Virus record (IMG/VR): IMGVR_UViG_3300031223_000027
Location: 1 to 32,093 of that record
Direction: 5' to 3' (one strand)
Length of the DNA stretch: 32,093 bases
DNA from: a virus
Position 1 is the first letter of the stretch. Each line of letters opens with the position of its first letter. This document shows, in pieces, positions 8,772 to 16,134 of the stretch. The notes below the pieces were generated by a model that was not told where the DNA came from, ran no database searches, and saw only the letters and a program-made list of their open reading frames with translations. The translations under genes were made by a program, and so were the position numbers.

Positions 8772-10397
8772 ATGACGACTGAGGGATTCTTAAATGAGGC
8801 TAATAAAAAATGGATAGCTAAAGGTTATGAATATGACATGTCTAATTGGGTTAATTTAGACACTAAACTTAACATTAAATGTACGTTGCATGGCACAGAA
8901 TTTCAACAAAAAGCATGGCAGCACTTAAAAAGGTCTGCTTGTAGAGGTTGCAGCCGTATGAAATGGACGACCGAACAGGTTGTTATACATTTTATCGAAA
9001 CTCATGGCTCACTATATGATTACAGCAAAGTGTTGTATCGTTCTGCTACAGATAAAGTTACTATAGTTTGCAATATTCATGGTGAATTTCAGCAAACCCA
9101 CAAGAGACACAAAGAAGGCCAAGCATGTCCAATGTGCTCAGGTAGAGCTAAAAAGACTAGTCATATAGTACAGGAATTCATTAACGTGCATGGCAAAGGA
9201 AAGTTTGATTGGTCTGAAGTTAAGTATAAAGGACCTTTAGTGCCAGTTACTGTTATATGCAATGAACACGGGCCATTTTCAATAACACCAAGAACACACA
9301 TAACAGGGAAAAAACATTGCCCTAGCTGCTACAATAATCCACTTTTGGTAGAATTAGCAAGCACGCTAGAGTCTAGATGCAAACATGTACACGGAGAAAA
9401 GTATGAATACGAAGATGCTGTTTACTTAGCAAGGTCGTCAAAAATAGTAATTGCTTGCCCTAAACATGGCAACTTTAGACAAAGAGTAGACAACCATCTT
9501 AGTGGCAAAGGTTGCCCAAAATGTGCTGCTACTTGTTCAAAACAAGAGCAAGAAGTCAGAGATTTTATTCATTCATTAGGTTTACGTTTTAAGGTAAACT
9601 GTAGACAAACAATAAGCCCTAAAGAAATAGACATTGTCATAGAAAGCCATAAACTTGCAATTGAATATAATGGTCTATATTGGCATAGCAAAAAAGGCAA
9701 AAATTATCACGCTAATAAAACAGAAAGCTGTAAACTGGCTGGTTTTAGACTTATTCATATTTTTGAAGATGAATGGCTAGAAAAAAGGCAAATTGTTGAA
9801 TCTAGAATACGTAATATTTTAGGTCTTAGCAAAAACAAAATAGGTGCTAGGCAGTGTACAATTAAACAAATAGGTGCTAAAGAATGTAATGTGTTTTTAG
9901 TCGACAATCACATACAGGGTAGTGTAGGCTCTAAACATAGGCTTGGTCTTTTTTATAAAGAAACATTGGTTAGTGTTATGTCGTTTGGTAATCAACGATC
10001 TGTATTAGGATCAAAGTCAAAAATTGGACAATATGAATTACTAAGGTTTGCAGTTCTTAAACATAGCATTGTGCATGGGGCAGCCAGTCGAATGTTTGCT
10101 CATTTTTGTCAGGACAAAAGACCAGAACAAATTATTAGCTATGCAGACAAAAGATGGTCTATTGGTTCTTTATACGAAACTCTAGGTTTTACTTGGCAGC
10201 ACGATAGTAAACCTAATTATTTTTATGTTATTGGTCAACAAAGAAAACATAGGGCTCAATTCATGAAGCATAAATTAGTAAAAAGTGGTGCAGACCCAAA
10301 CATGACAGAAAAAGAAATAATGTTAAAGAAAGGCATAGATCGAGTGTATGATAGTGGACATAGCGTTTGGGTTAAGCAGTTTAGCAGCGTTGTCTAA
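8772..10397 (+). CDS. Free-standing homing endonuclease, Hef/Vsr type with zinc-ribbon repeats
   Basis: Residues 1 to about 255 contain four repeats of a C-x-x-H-G ... H ... C-x-x-C form (CTLHG/CRGC, CNIHG/CPMC, CNEHG/CPSC, CPKHG/CPKC), which look like zinc-binding DNA-recognition units with DUF723-like 'HG.KY.Y' segments. Residues about 255-350 form a Vsr-like nuclease: 'EQEVRDFI', 'KEIDIVIESHKLAIEYNG' and 'YWHSK', then 'LIHIFEDEW'. The C-terminal 190 residues resemble the conserved tail of phage Hef-like enzymes ('HIQGSVGSKHRLGLFY', 'ELLRFAVLKHSIVHGAASRMF'). Such enzymes cut intron-free or homing-free alleles of rival phages and spread their own gene. Its place directly after the capsid terminator is a typical insertion site. 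It has its own short promoter region and appears intact. Confidence 0.85.
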   Translation: MTTEGFLNEANKKWIAKGYEYDMSNWVNLDTKLNIKCTLHGTEFQQKAWQHLKRSACRGCSRMKWTTEQVVIHFIETHGSLYDYSKVLYRSATDKVTIVCNIHGEFQQTHKRHKEGQACPMCSGRAKKTSHIVQEFINVHGKGKFDWSEVKYKGPLVPVTVICNEHGPFSITPRTHITGKKHCPSCYNNPLLVELASTLESRCKHVHGEKYEYEDAVYLARSSKIVIACPKHGNFRQRVDNHLSGKGCPKCAATCSKQEQEVRDFIHSLGLRFKVNCRQTISPKEIDIVIESHKLAIEYNGLYWHSKKGKNYHANKTESCKLAGFRLIHIFEDEWLEKRQIVESRIRNILGLSKNKIGARQCTIKQIGAKECNVFLVDNHIQGSVGSKHRLGLFYKETLVSVMSFGNQRSVLGSKSKIGQYELLRFAVLKHSIVHGAASRMFAHFCQDKRPEQIISYADKRWSIGSLYETLGFTWQHDSKPNYFYVIGQQRKHRAQFMKHKLVKSGADPNMTEKEIMLKKGIDRVYDSGHSVWVKQFSSVV

Positions 10398-10430
10398 TCG
10401 ACGATAAACAACTTGGTAATTGTTATATTA

Positions 10431-10438
10431 TATACATA
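10431..10438 (+). promoter_or_regulatory. Late-promoter-like box TATACATA
   Basis: An exact copy of the recurring octamer, 27 nt before the ATG at 10466. Confidence 0.45.
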
Positions 10439-10465
10439 CTAAAACAAACAAACTAAAAATACAAA

Positions 10466-10960
10466 ATGATGAAAAAATTTTTATTACTTTTTATGCTTAT
10501 GTTTACCTTTTCAGGTACACTAGCAATCGCAGCGGTTACAGACCCGCCAGTTGAAACCGTAGTGGTTGATACTGTAGCAGTTGATACTGTAGCAGTTGAT
10601 ACTGTAGCAGTTGATGAACCTGCAGTAACAGATGCTGGAGAATTAGTTACTAGCATTAGTGCAATATGGGCATTCTTTTTGCCATTTATTTTAGGCCAAG
10701 TGTTGATACTTCTTGCTGAAGCCAAAAAACATATTACGTCTAACAATGTTGATTGGGCAATATTCATACAAACTAACTTAAAACCATTTGGTGTTACACT
10801 TGGAGGCGCAATAGTAATTTATTTGTTACTGGCATGGCTACCCGTCTTGCAACCTCTATTAGAATCTGCAACTGGTGTTACGTTTACAATAATTTCTGCA
10901 ACAACCTTAGGAGCAGCCGCTACCGGTATCTACAAAGGTTTTACTGCGCAGACTAAATAA
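10466..10960 (+). CDS. Secreted/membrane protein, holin candidate (164 aa)
   Basis: A signal peptide-like N-terminus (Lys-Lys then a hydrophobic core, ending about residue 23 in LAIAA) is followed by three and a half copies of VDTVA (about 32-52). Then come hydrophobic segments at about 66-84, 108-128 and 139-156. The tandem repeat is also seen in DNA as a 15-bp unit. Small membrane proteins of this layout near cell-wall enzymes are often holins, but no holin family motif is visible and the glucosaminidase gene is 800 nt away. A strong terminator follows. Holin is therefore only a hypothesis; the membrane location is better supported. Confidence 0.65.
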   Translation: MMKKFLLLFMLMFTFSGTLAIAAVTDPPVETVVVDTVAVDTVAVDTVAVDEPAVTDAGELVTSISAIWAFFLPFILGQVLILLAEAKKHITSNNVDWAIFIQTNLKPFGVTLGGAIVIYLLLAWLPVLQPLLESATGVTFTIISATTLGAAATGIYKGFTAQTK

Positions 10961-10990
10961 ACACTACAAGCTTAAATCTACGTTAAGAAA

Positions 10991-11020
10991 AACCCTGCTA
11001 CTTAGTTAGCAGGGTTTTTT
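10991..11020 (+). terminator. Rho-independent terminator
   Basis: The arms AACCCTGCTA (10991-11000) and TAGCAGGGTT (11007-11016) form a perfect 10-bp stem, followed by T6. Confidence 0.9.
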
Positions 11021-11066
11021 GTGCCCTTAACTCAACGGTCTTTTGACTGTTTGGCAAGGCAACATA

Positions 11067-11132
11067 TTTCTTTTGAAAGTTTAACACTTTAAGTTGTCAT
11101 GCCATCACTAATTGTTATATATTTATATAACA
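11067..11132 (+). promoter_or_regulatory. Repeated promoter-like element, copy B
   Basis: It matches copy A nearly base for base, from TTTCTTTTGAAA to the inverted repeat GTTATATA-TT-TATATAAC (11114-11131). The next ATG is 52 nt downstream, further away than for copies A and C. Confidence 0.6.
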
Positions 11133-11183
11133 CCAAAAGATTTGGTTAATTGCATCAAAGATGCATAACATAAAACTAAAACA

Positions 11184-11387
11184 ATGTCAAACAGCAAAGG
11201 TCGTAGATTATTTCGTGAATACGCACAAAGTAAAGGTAAAGTGGCAAAGTCATTTGTTAACATCAGTAGTGAGTGCTATGAACAGGATACGTTAACAACT
11301 ATGGACGACAGTGGCAAAAAGGAAGAAACAACGATATCATATAAGGATATGGTACACTTACTTATAGCCGGTAAACTAAAAATATAA
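11184..11387 (+). CDS. Hypothetical 67-aa protein
   Basis: I do not recognise this small protein. It has a basic N-terminus (SKGRRLFREYAQSKGK) and a more acidic, hydrophilic remainder ending in a short hydrophobic helix. It is a single-gene unit between regulatory element copies B and C, with an ATG preceded by AAACTAAAACA. Confidence 0.65.
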   Translation: MSNSKGRRLFREYAQSKGKVAKSFVNISSECYEQDTLTTMDDSGKKEETTISYKDMVHLLIAGKLKI

Positions 11388-11413
11388 ACAAACTGGCACT
11401 ATAGTTAACAACT

Positions 11414-11474
11414 CCTGAAAATTTAACACTTTAGGGTTCATTTTAACCACTAATTGTTATATATTTATATAACA
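11414..11474 (+). promoter_or_regulatory. Repeated promoter-like element, copy C
   Basis: The third copy keeps CTGAAAATTTAACACTTTA and the inverted repeat (11456-11473) but differs in between (GGGTTCATTTTAACC). It ends 19 nt before the ATG at 11493, almost the same spacing as copy A. Confidence 0.6.
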
Positions 11475-11492
11475 ACAAAACATAATACCAAC

Positions 11493-11765
11493 ATGAACAT
11501 AGAAGATTCAATTTTAGAAATACTAGACACAGCTAAAGCCCTAACAGAAGCACAAAAACAAGAAATGGCAACGTCTATTTTAGGCATACAAGGCATAAAA
11601 ATACTATCGTATTTTGTTGCATGCCCTCATCCAAGCGGCTGGGAACAATTAAGTCCAGCAACAGAGTTTAGCATTGCAAAAAAGGCATACGCCGGTGTTA
11701 ATCTAGACTTACACCAGTACCCATACATTTTAGCAAAATGTTCATTAGACATTACACAAGACTAA
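11493..11765 (+). CDS. Hypothetical 90-aa protein
   Basis: The start at 11493 is preferred over an in-frame ATG at 11454, because the latter lies inside the inverted repeat of regulatory copy C. The protein is small and soluble, with a helical N-terminus (EDSILEILDTAKALTEAQKQ) and a central 'CPHPSGWEQLSPATEF'. I do not recognise it. The next gene begins 10 nt later, so the two are likely co-transcribed. Confidence 0.65.
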   Translation: MNIEDSILEILDTAKALTEAQKQEMATSILGIQGIKILSYFVACPHPSGWEQLSPATEFSIAKKAYAGVNLDLHQYPYILAKCSLDITQD

Positions 11766-11775
11766 AACAAACATT

Positions 11776-12339
11776 ATGAAAAATGCTTATCGATTTAATC
11801 AAGAAACACTACAATACGACAAGATACCACACTATGCAACGAGGCAATGCCTCTTTGTTGCCTTGTCTTGCACCTTGGTCTTACTGACAATTACTGCATT
11901 CGTGCCAAAAGAGGTTACAGATACCAGTCCTACAGGTATAGAATCCGAACTTATTGTTGTTAATGTAAAGCGTCAATTTAGTCCACTTGCACTTCGTTCT
12001 GAATTACAGTCTCTTAATTTTAGACATGCTGATATTGTTTATGCACAATCTGTTCTTGAAACTGGCTCTTTTACGTCTACAATATTTAAGGAAAACAACA
12101 ACCTGTTTGGCATGAAAGCTGCAGCATTAAGAACAACAACACATAAGGGTCTTAATCGAGGTCATGCAATATATGACTCTTGGTACGACAGTGTACTAGA
12201 CTATGCAATGTATCAATCAAAATACCTAAGCAGGTTAGATCGCAATGCCTACTTTGCCTACTTGGCACAAAACTACGCAGAAGACCCAAACTACGTTACT
12301 CAACTAAAGGCAATCATAAATGGAACAAAAAATGACTAG
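11776..12339 (+). CDS. Membrane-anchored N-acetylglucosaminidase (GH73/FlgJ-like)
   Basis: A single hydrophobic segment (about residues 25-43) precedes a glucosaminidase domain. 'YAQSVLETGSFTSTIF' (about 89-104) carries the expected catalytic Glu95, followed by 'NNNLFGMK', 'HAIYDSWYDSVLDYAMY' and 'YAEDPNYVTQLKAI', all typical of the GH73 family. The enzyme hydrolyses glycan strands of peptidoglycan. The N-in/C-out anchor would place it on the periplasmic side, suiting late lysis or local wall opening. With only ~187 aa and no tail domain, it is not an obvious virion-associated lysin. It overlaps the following 34-aa frame. Confidence 0.85.
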   Translation: MKNAYRFNQETLQYDKIPHYATRQCLFVALSCTLVLLTITAFVPKEVTDTSPTGIESELIVVNVKRQFSPLALRSELQSLNFRHADIVYAQSVLETGSFTSTIFKENNNLFGMKAAALRTTTHKGLNRGHAIYDSWYDSVLDYAMYQSKYLSRLDRNAYFAYLAQNYAEDPNYVTQLKAIINGTKND

Positions 12340-12424
12340 TTTAGAAAATGAAACAAAAACAGCAACCGCTGACGGTACAATTACAGCTAACAGCATAAGT
12401 TATACATATAAAAAGACAACATAA
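12320..12424 (+). CDS. Possible 34-aa Thr-rich peptide
   Basis: This frame opens inside the end of the glucosaminidase gene (or at a second ATG, 12332) and stops in a TAATG that overlaps the start of the CapA-like gene, an arrangement typical of translational coupling. The peptide is Thr-rich and unrecognised. It may be a real small gene or only a leader that carries ribosomes to the next start; the same DNA holds a TATACATA box. Confidence 0.35.
   Translation: MEQKMTSLENETKTATADGTITANSISYTYKKTT
12401..12408 (+). promoter_or_regulatory. Late-promoter-like box TATACATA
   Basis: An exact copy of the octamer 15 nt upstream of the CapA-like ATG. A transcript from here would have almost no leader. 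Confidence 0.4.
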
Positions 12425-13284
12425 TGATAAAATTATCTGATGCAGTACCCGTCATAGCTGAAACAAAAACAGTTACTATTGTTGGTGACATTATGCAACA
12501 TGAGAAGCAACTTGCAGCAATAGCGGCATTGCCTAGTATGTATTATGATACATTTATTGAGATTGCACATCACCTTTTAGAGTCAGAATGGTCCATTGGT
12601 AATTTAGAAACAACAGTCTCTGAAAACTTTAAACTGTCTGGCTTTCCAAAGTTTAATAGTCCAGTCAAGCTTCTCTTGGCTCTTGAAATGCATGGCTTTA
12701 ATGTTATGTCACTGGCCAATAATCATACTTTTGATATGGGCAAACTGGGGCTTGATGATACACGAGACAACTGTATAAAGTCTGGCATTGTACCAATTGG
12801 TCACCTAGGAAAAAGAACACTGTTGCTTGAAGGCACAGATGTTTGCATACATACTGCAACAACACTTTCAAATAACATGAATGGTTCTCACTTATTAGAA
12901 TGGTTAGAACCTGCACTTTTTACACCAGTACCCGGCAAGTATAATATTGCATACATACATGGCGGTCGTGAGTATCGTAAAGACCCAACACTAACCCAAA
13001 GAGGTCAAACTGCGGCCTTATGGTCAATGGGTATTGACATGGTTGTTTACACACATTCACACATGGTAGGTCAAATTGAACAGGTTGGTGACAATATTGC
13101 AGTATGGGGTATGGGTAACTTTTTATCTGACCAAGAAAAGCTAGACCGCCAACAGGGCAGAATGCTTAAACTTGCATTTACTGGTAACAAGCTACGAGGT
13201 ATTAATGATATTAGAACAGAAACAGTGTGGGCAGGCTATTCAAATATCATAACCGAAACTGGCTCAGAATACATTAAGGTGTAG
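12424..13284 (+). CDS. CapA/PgsA-family calcineurin-like phosphoesterase
   Basis: The motifs appear in family order: GDIM (21-24), GNLE (59-62), 'SLANNHTFDMG' (96-106), 'YIHGGREY' (177-184), 'DMVVYTHSHMV' (205-215) and 'GMGNFLSDQ' (229-237). These match the PGA_cap domain of CapA-like proteins, whose Asp, Asn and His residues bind two metals. Bacterial relatives take part in poly-gamma-glutamate capsule handling and in other poorly defined surface chemistry. At 286 aa the domain is complete, and there is no signal peptide, so the phage protein is probably cytoplasmic or a virion component. Its place after the glucosaminidase suggests an envelope-related task. Such genes are not part of the T4 core set, so acquisition from a bacterium is likely. 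Confidence 0.85.
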   Translation: MIKLSDAVPVIAETKTVTIVGDIMQHEKQLAAIAALPSMYYDTFIEIAHHLLESEWSIGNLETTVSENFKLSGFPKFNSPVKLLLALEMHGFNVMSLANNHTFDMGKLGLDDTRDNCIKSGIVPIGHLGKRTLLLEGTDVCIHTATTLSNNMNGSHLLEWLEPALFTPVPGKYNIAYIHGGREYRKDPTLTQRGQTAALWSMGIDMVVYTHSHMVGQIEQVGDNIAVWGMGNFLSDQEKLDRQQGRMLKLAFTGNKLRGINDIRTETVWAGYSNIITETGSEYIKV

Positions 13285-13317
13285 CAGGTCAATATTTAAT
13301 ACTAATTAACGCAATTG

Positions 13318-13325
13318 TATACATA
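13318..13325 (+). promoter_or_regulatory. Late-promoter-like box TATACATA
   Basis: An exact copy of the octamer 18 nt before the ATG at 13344. Confidence 0.45.
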
Positions 13326-13343
13326 AATAAAATACTAATTATT

Positions 13344-13481
13344 ATGGACGTAATGCACAAAAAATGGGGTCAAGGCTCTATTATCAACAAGGCAGATGCT
13401 ACTGCAACAGTAAAGTTTTATGGCGATGGCGTAACTAGAGAGGTTAACACATCTGAACTACAACAAGTCATTAACGGCTAA
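13344..13481 (+). CDS. Small SH3/Tudor-like 45-aa protein
   Basis: The sequence reads H-K-K-W-G-Q-G-S-I-I ... A-T-V-K-F-Y-G-D-G-V-T-R-E-V ... L-Q. This resembles the small beta-barrel repeat found at the C-terminus of UvrD/PcrA and in related nucleic-acid or polymerase contacts (pattern H..WG.G.V......V.F..G...L). The similarity is from memory and the domain is only 45 aa. It starts 18 nt after a TATACATA box and ends 11 nt before the next gene, supporting it as a true gene. Confidence 0.55.
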   Translation: MDVMHKKWGQGSIINKADATATVKFYGDGVTREVNTSELQQVING

Positions 13482-13492
13482 TAAAATAAAAC

Positions 13493-14092
13493 ATGAAATC
13501 ACTAACAAGTACGATTGCTGAATCTTTTTCTGTGACTGGATTAACAAAAACTTCAGTTAAGTTAGTACCTATTTTTCTAAAAGCTTCAGGTGAGACATTA
13601 ACCGATAGCAATGTTTATCATTGTTACTCTGTTACTAATAACTCTATATCGAGTATTACTTGGAAATCTGATGATAATATTATAGTAGACACGCAGTTAT
13701 ATTCTAACAGACCGGGTTTTCGTGGTAAACTTACAGTAGAACAGGTTAACAAACTTGGCCTTATACCAATCCGCGACCCTGATATTCGTAACATAAAAAA
13801 TGTTGCTAAGTCATTACGGTCCGATGACGATATTGCCTTATTATTATCGTGCTTTGATGCACTAGAGTTAGGTGCCGCATATGAAGTAACAACCAAAGAA
13901 GCTAGGTCAGGTAAGAGTACAGCCAGCTTTCAATTACGAGACGGTTCAACGTGCATTGTTAGCCTATATATTTCTAGTAATAAAGTTGGTGTGACTACGT
14001 CAGCCAAAACCAAGCAATATAAATATGAAGGCAATTTCGAAACGTTTTTAGAAATTGCAACTCATTACTTTTTGCTGTTTATGAAAGACTAA
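13493..14092 (+). CDS. Predicted internal head protein, variant targeting peptide (199 aa)
   Basis: The N-terminus MKSLTSTIAE-SF differs from the MKSLSTHITE group at several positions but keeps the length and an Ile-Ala-Glu cleavage site before Ser11. The mature part looks like a compact beta-rich domain ('FQLRDGSTCIVSLYISSNKVGV') and I do not recognise it. The gene lies directly after the 45-aa protein and before the gp4-like nuclease, among head-completion functions. Confidence 0.65.
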   Translation: MKSLTSTIAESFSVTGLTKTSVKLVPIFLKASGETLTDSNVYHCYSVTNNSISSITWKSDDNIIVDTQLYSNRPGFRGKLTVEQVNKLGLIPIRDPDIRNIKNVAKSLRSDDDIALLLSCFDALELGAAYEVTTKEARSGKSTASFQLRDGSTCIVSLYISSNKVGVTTSAKTKQYKYEGNFETFLEIATHYFLLFMKD

Positions 14093-14112
14093 CAAACTAA
14101 CAAACAAAAAAC

Positions 14113-14616
14113 ATGCCTAACAAAATCAAAAACCTCAAGCCGCAAATGGGTAAGAAGTCGAGATTTAAGCAAGGCTATTTTGATGTTACAAAGTCACTTA
14201 AGTATCAAAATCCAACAGAACCCTGCATATATCGAAGCTCATACGAGTTTAAGTTTATGCACTGGTGTGAAGTGTCTGACATTGTAGCTAGATGGTCATC
14301 AGAACCATTTAGCATTAAGTATCTTTGTCTAAATACAGGAAAGCAGCGCAATTATTACATTGATTTTACTGTCACGACAACTAAGCCAGAAGTTTGGCTA
14401 ATTGAAGTTAAACCTGTACACGAAGTGACAGAGGCTGAACGTTTTGGTAACAAATGGCAAAGGTTACAAAACCTAAAAGAAAAAAGACGTTTTGCTGATG
14501 CCAATAAACGAGCGGCTAAAAATTGGTCAAAGTGGCAGCATGCGCAAAAAGTTTGTAATGATAGAGGGTGGCGATTTATTATTGTAACAGAAAAGTTTTT
14601 AAACAAACCAAAGTAG
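14113..14616 (+). CDS. Head completion protein gp4-like, TnsA-like nuclease fold
   Basis: The pattern 'YRSSYEFKFMHWCE' (Glu45), 'RNYYIDFTVTT' (Asp84) and 'VWLIEVKP' (Glu98, Lys100) gives the E...D...E-x-K set of TnsA-type nucleases. Together with the basic 'K.RFKQGYF' N-terminus, 'W.SEPFSIKY' and 'C.DRGWRFIIVTEK' end, it resembles T4 gp4 (167 aa here, about the usual length). In T4 gp4 acts in head completion before neck and tail joining. No transposon genes or ends lie nearby, so TnsA proper is unlikely. Confidence 0.8.
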   Translation: MPNKIKNLKPQMGKKSRFKQGYFDVTKSLKYQNPTEPCIYRSSYEFKFMHWCEVSDIVARWSSEPFSIKYLCLNTGKQRNYYIDFTVTTTKPEVWLIEVKPVHEVTEAERFGNKWQRLQNLKEKRRFADANKRAAKNWSKWQHAQKVCNDRGWRFIIVTEKFLNKPK

Positions 14617-14617
14617 G

Positions 14618-14625
14618 TATACATA
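14618..14625 (+). promoter_or_regulatory. Late-promoter-like box TATACATA
   Basis: An exact copy of the octamer 18 nt before the ATG of the 89-aa protein. It overlaps the end region after the gp4-like gene. Confidence 0.45.
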
Positions 14626-14643
14626 TAAAAAATAAACTGAACT

Positions 14644-14913
14644 ATGAAGTCATTAAGTACACACATCACGGAAAGTATGAACCCTAAGGCGCCAGATCGC
14701 GTTATTAAAATTGCCCGTGCTGTAGGTGCTAAACCAGTATGGGATCAAAACCTTAAACTTTGGGACGTATCAACTGAAGATAAACAAGTATCATTTTTAA
14801 CAGTAGACTTAGGTTTTGGCGATCCAGGTTGGCAAGTATTCACTTACGATGGTGACGAGTTATATACAGGCGACGATGACGACAAGGCACTAAAGACAAT
14901 TAATAAAAAATAA
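14644..14913 (+). CDS. Predicted internal head protein (89 aa)
   Basis: The first ten residues are again MKSLSTHITE followed by Ser, giving a mature protein of 79 aa. The mature part is small, with a basic N-terminal helix and an acidic Asp run near the end (GDDDDKA). It is in the size range of T4 IP proteins. Its leader and first 12 codons are duplicated in front of the next gene. Confidence 0.65.
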   Translation: MKSLSTHITESMNPKAPDRVIKIARAVGAKPVWDQNLKLWDVSTEDKQVSFLTVDLGFGDPGWQVFTYDGDELYTGDDDDKALKTINKK

Positions 14914-14956
14914 ACTGAACTATGAAATCATTAAGTACACACATCACGGAATCTTT
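14908..14956 (+). repeat. Second leader/targeting-peptide duplication (partner 14630-14678)
   Basis: The AAATAAACTGAACT leader, the ATG and the codons for MKSLSTHITE at 14630-14678 recur nearly unchanged at 14908-14956 (one difference, AAG/AAA at codon 2). This copy lacks the TATACATA box, so the second gene may rely on the first promoter. Confidence 0.85.
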
Positions 14957-15305
14957 TGTAAATGAAGGCAAAAAGACCAAAGAAGAAATTGAAGAAATGC
15001 GTGAAAATTTAGTAGCAAAAATTAAGTCAGGGCTGCTAAAGTTTTACAAAGAGGCCAGCATAGGGTCAATCTCAGTATTTCCGCTAGAGATCAAAATATT
15101 CTTAAACGAAAAGCCAAATAACTATAGAGTAGTTGGCACAATGAAAGAAATCAGAGATGGTTTTGAGGTATTGCTAGTCGAACGAGTTAAATCAACTAGT
15201 CGTAATAAATTGCTCATGGCTAAAAAATACGAGACTAAATTTGACGAAGTAATGAAGCCGTTGCTAGATGATTATGCTCAACTAAATATGACTAAATATC
15301 AATAA
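14922..15305 (+). CDS. Predicted internal head protein (127 aa)
   Basis: It begins MKSLSTHITE-SFVNEG, matching the 3280 and 16500 proteins through residue 15. The mature protein is rich in Lys and Glu, with helical segments at both ends and a central beta part ('GSISVFPLEIKIFLNEK'). I do not recognise the fold. It lies 8 nt after the 89-aa gene and 30 nt before the neck protein. Confidence 0.65.
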   Translation: MKSLSTHITESFVNEGKKTKEEIEEMRENLVAKIKSGLLKFYKEASIGSISVFPLEIKIFLNEKPNNYRVVGTMKEIRDGFEVLLVERVKSTSRNKLLMAKKYETKFDEVMKPLLDDYAQLNMTKYQ

Positions 15306-15335
15306 AGTCCAACACTAACTGATAAATAATTAACT

Positions 15336-16130
15336 ATGCCAGCACTAACAGCAGACAATAGCAATAATCCTAAATATCAACAGTTAACGTTTGAAGATGT
15401 AGCTTTCCTAGACTTGATTTCTTCAAGAATTACAGGTTCAGGCGCACTACCTTTTGAGTTGCCAGCTGATGCATTTTTTGCTATTGTTGTTAGATCACTA
15501 AAATGGTTTTGGTATTGGTACCCTGACGCAACACAAGATCAAATACTGTTCATACCTAAACAGTCAATAGTTGATGCACCACAGTCAGGTGGCAACATTG
15601 ACCTATTGCTACCTAACGGCATAGAAGGCATACTTGACTGGAAAGCTGCAAACGGTAGTGGTTTAGGTTACAGAATGGATGAAGCACTAAAAATTGGATT
15701 ACTTAATACGTACGGTAGTGGCGGTGGTGGTCGTGGTTCAGGTTACGGTAGCAGTGCACATAATGTTAGTAATGCTGTAATTCAAATGTATGAAATTGCA
15801 CAATACAAAGAAACATTCACTAGAGGTATACGTGCAACGTTTAACAAAAACACTAGAATATTTAGACTAATGACTTCTATACCAGACGGTTTAGCGTTAG
15901 AAGCTGCAACAAGACTACACCCTGCACAATTGTATGGTGACTATATGTTTGAAGACTATGTTACTGCTGCAGTAGAAGAGCAACTAGGTCGAATTATGAC
16001 AACATTTAACTTTAAAATGCCCGGCGGTGTACAGTTAAACTATGACCAAATAGCATCAAACGGTCGTGATCGCAAAAGAGAGCTAGAGGACGAAATTAAG
16101 AAAATGAGTACATACGCAGGTATGCAATAA
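15336..16130 (+). CDS. Neck protein (T4 gp13-like)
   Basis: The C-terminal half carries 'LALEAATRLHPAQLYGDYMF' followed by 'AVEEQLGRIMTTFNFKMPGG' and 'VQLNYDQIASNGRDRKRELE'. This order resembles the conserved tail of T4 gp13 (a hydrophobic strand, a W/Y-rich helix, then a M/L-PGGV.L...I section). A Gly-rich insertion (about 129-145) is unusual. In T4 the gp13/gp14 neck closes the portal and docks the tail. Length 264 aa is close to the family. I am sure of neck-type character and less sure of gp13 over gp14. Confidence 0.6.
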   Translation: MPALTADNSNNPKYQQLTFEDVAFLDLISSRITGSGALPFELPADAFFAIVVRSLKWFWYWYPDATQDQILFIPKQSIVDAPQSGGNIDLLLPNGIEGILDWKAANGSGLGYRMDEALKIGLLNTYGSGGGGRGSGYGSSAHNVSNAVIQMYEIAQYKETFTRGIRATFNKNTRIFRLMTSIPDGLALEAATRLHPAQLYGDYMFEDYVTAAVEEQLGRIMTTFNFKMPGGVQLNYDQIASNGRDRKRELEDEIKKMSTYAGMQ

Positions 16131-16134
16131 AAAT

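Noticed and set aside
14113-14616. Tn7-type transposition protein TnsA
   Set aside because: The E...D...ExK fold is shared, but no TnsB/TnsC genes or transposon ends are nearby. The size and flanking head genes match T4 gp4.
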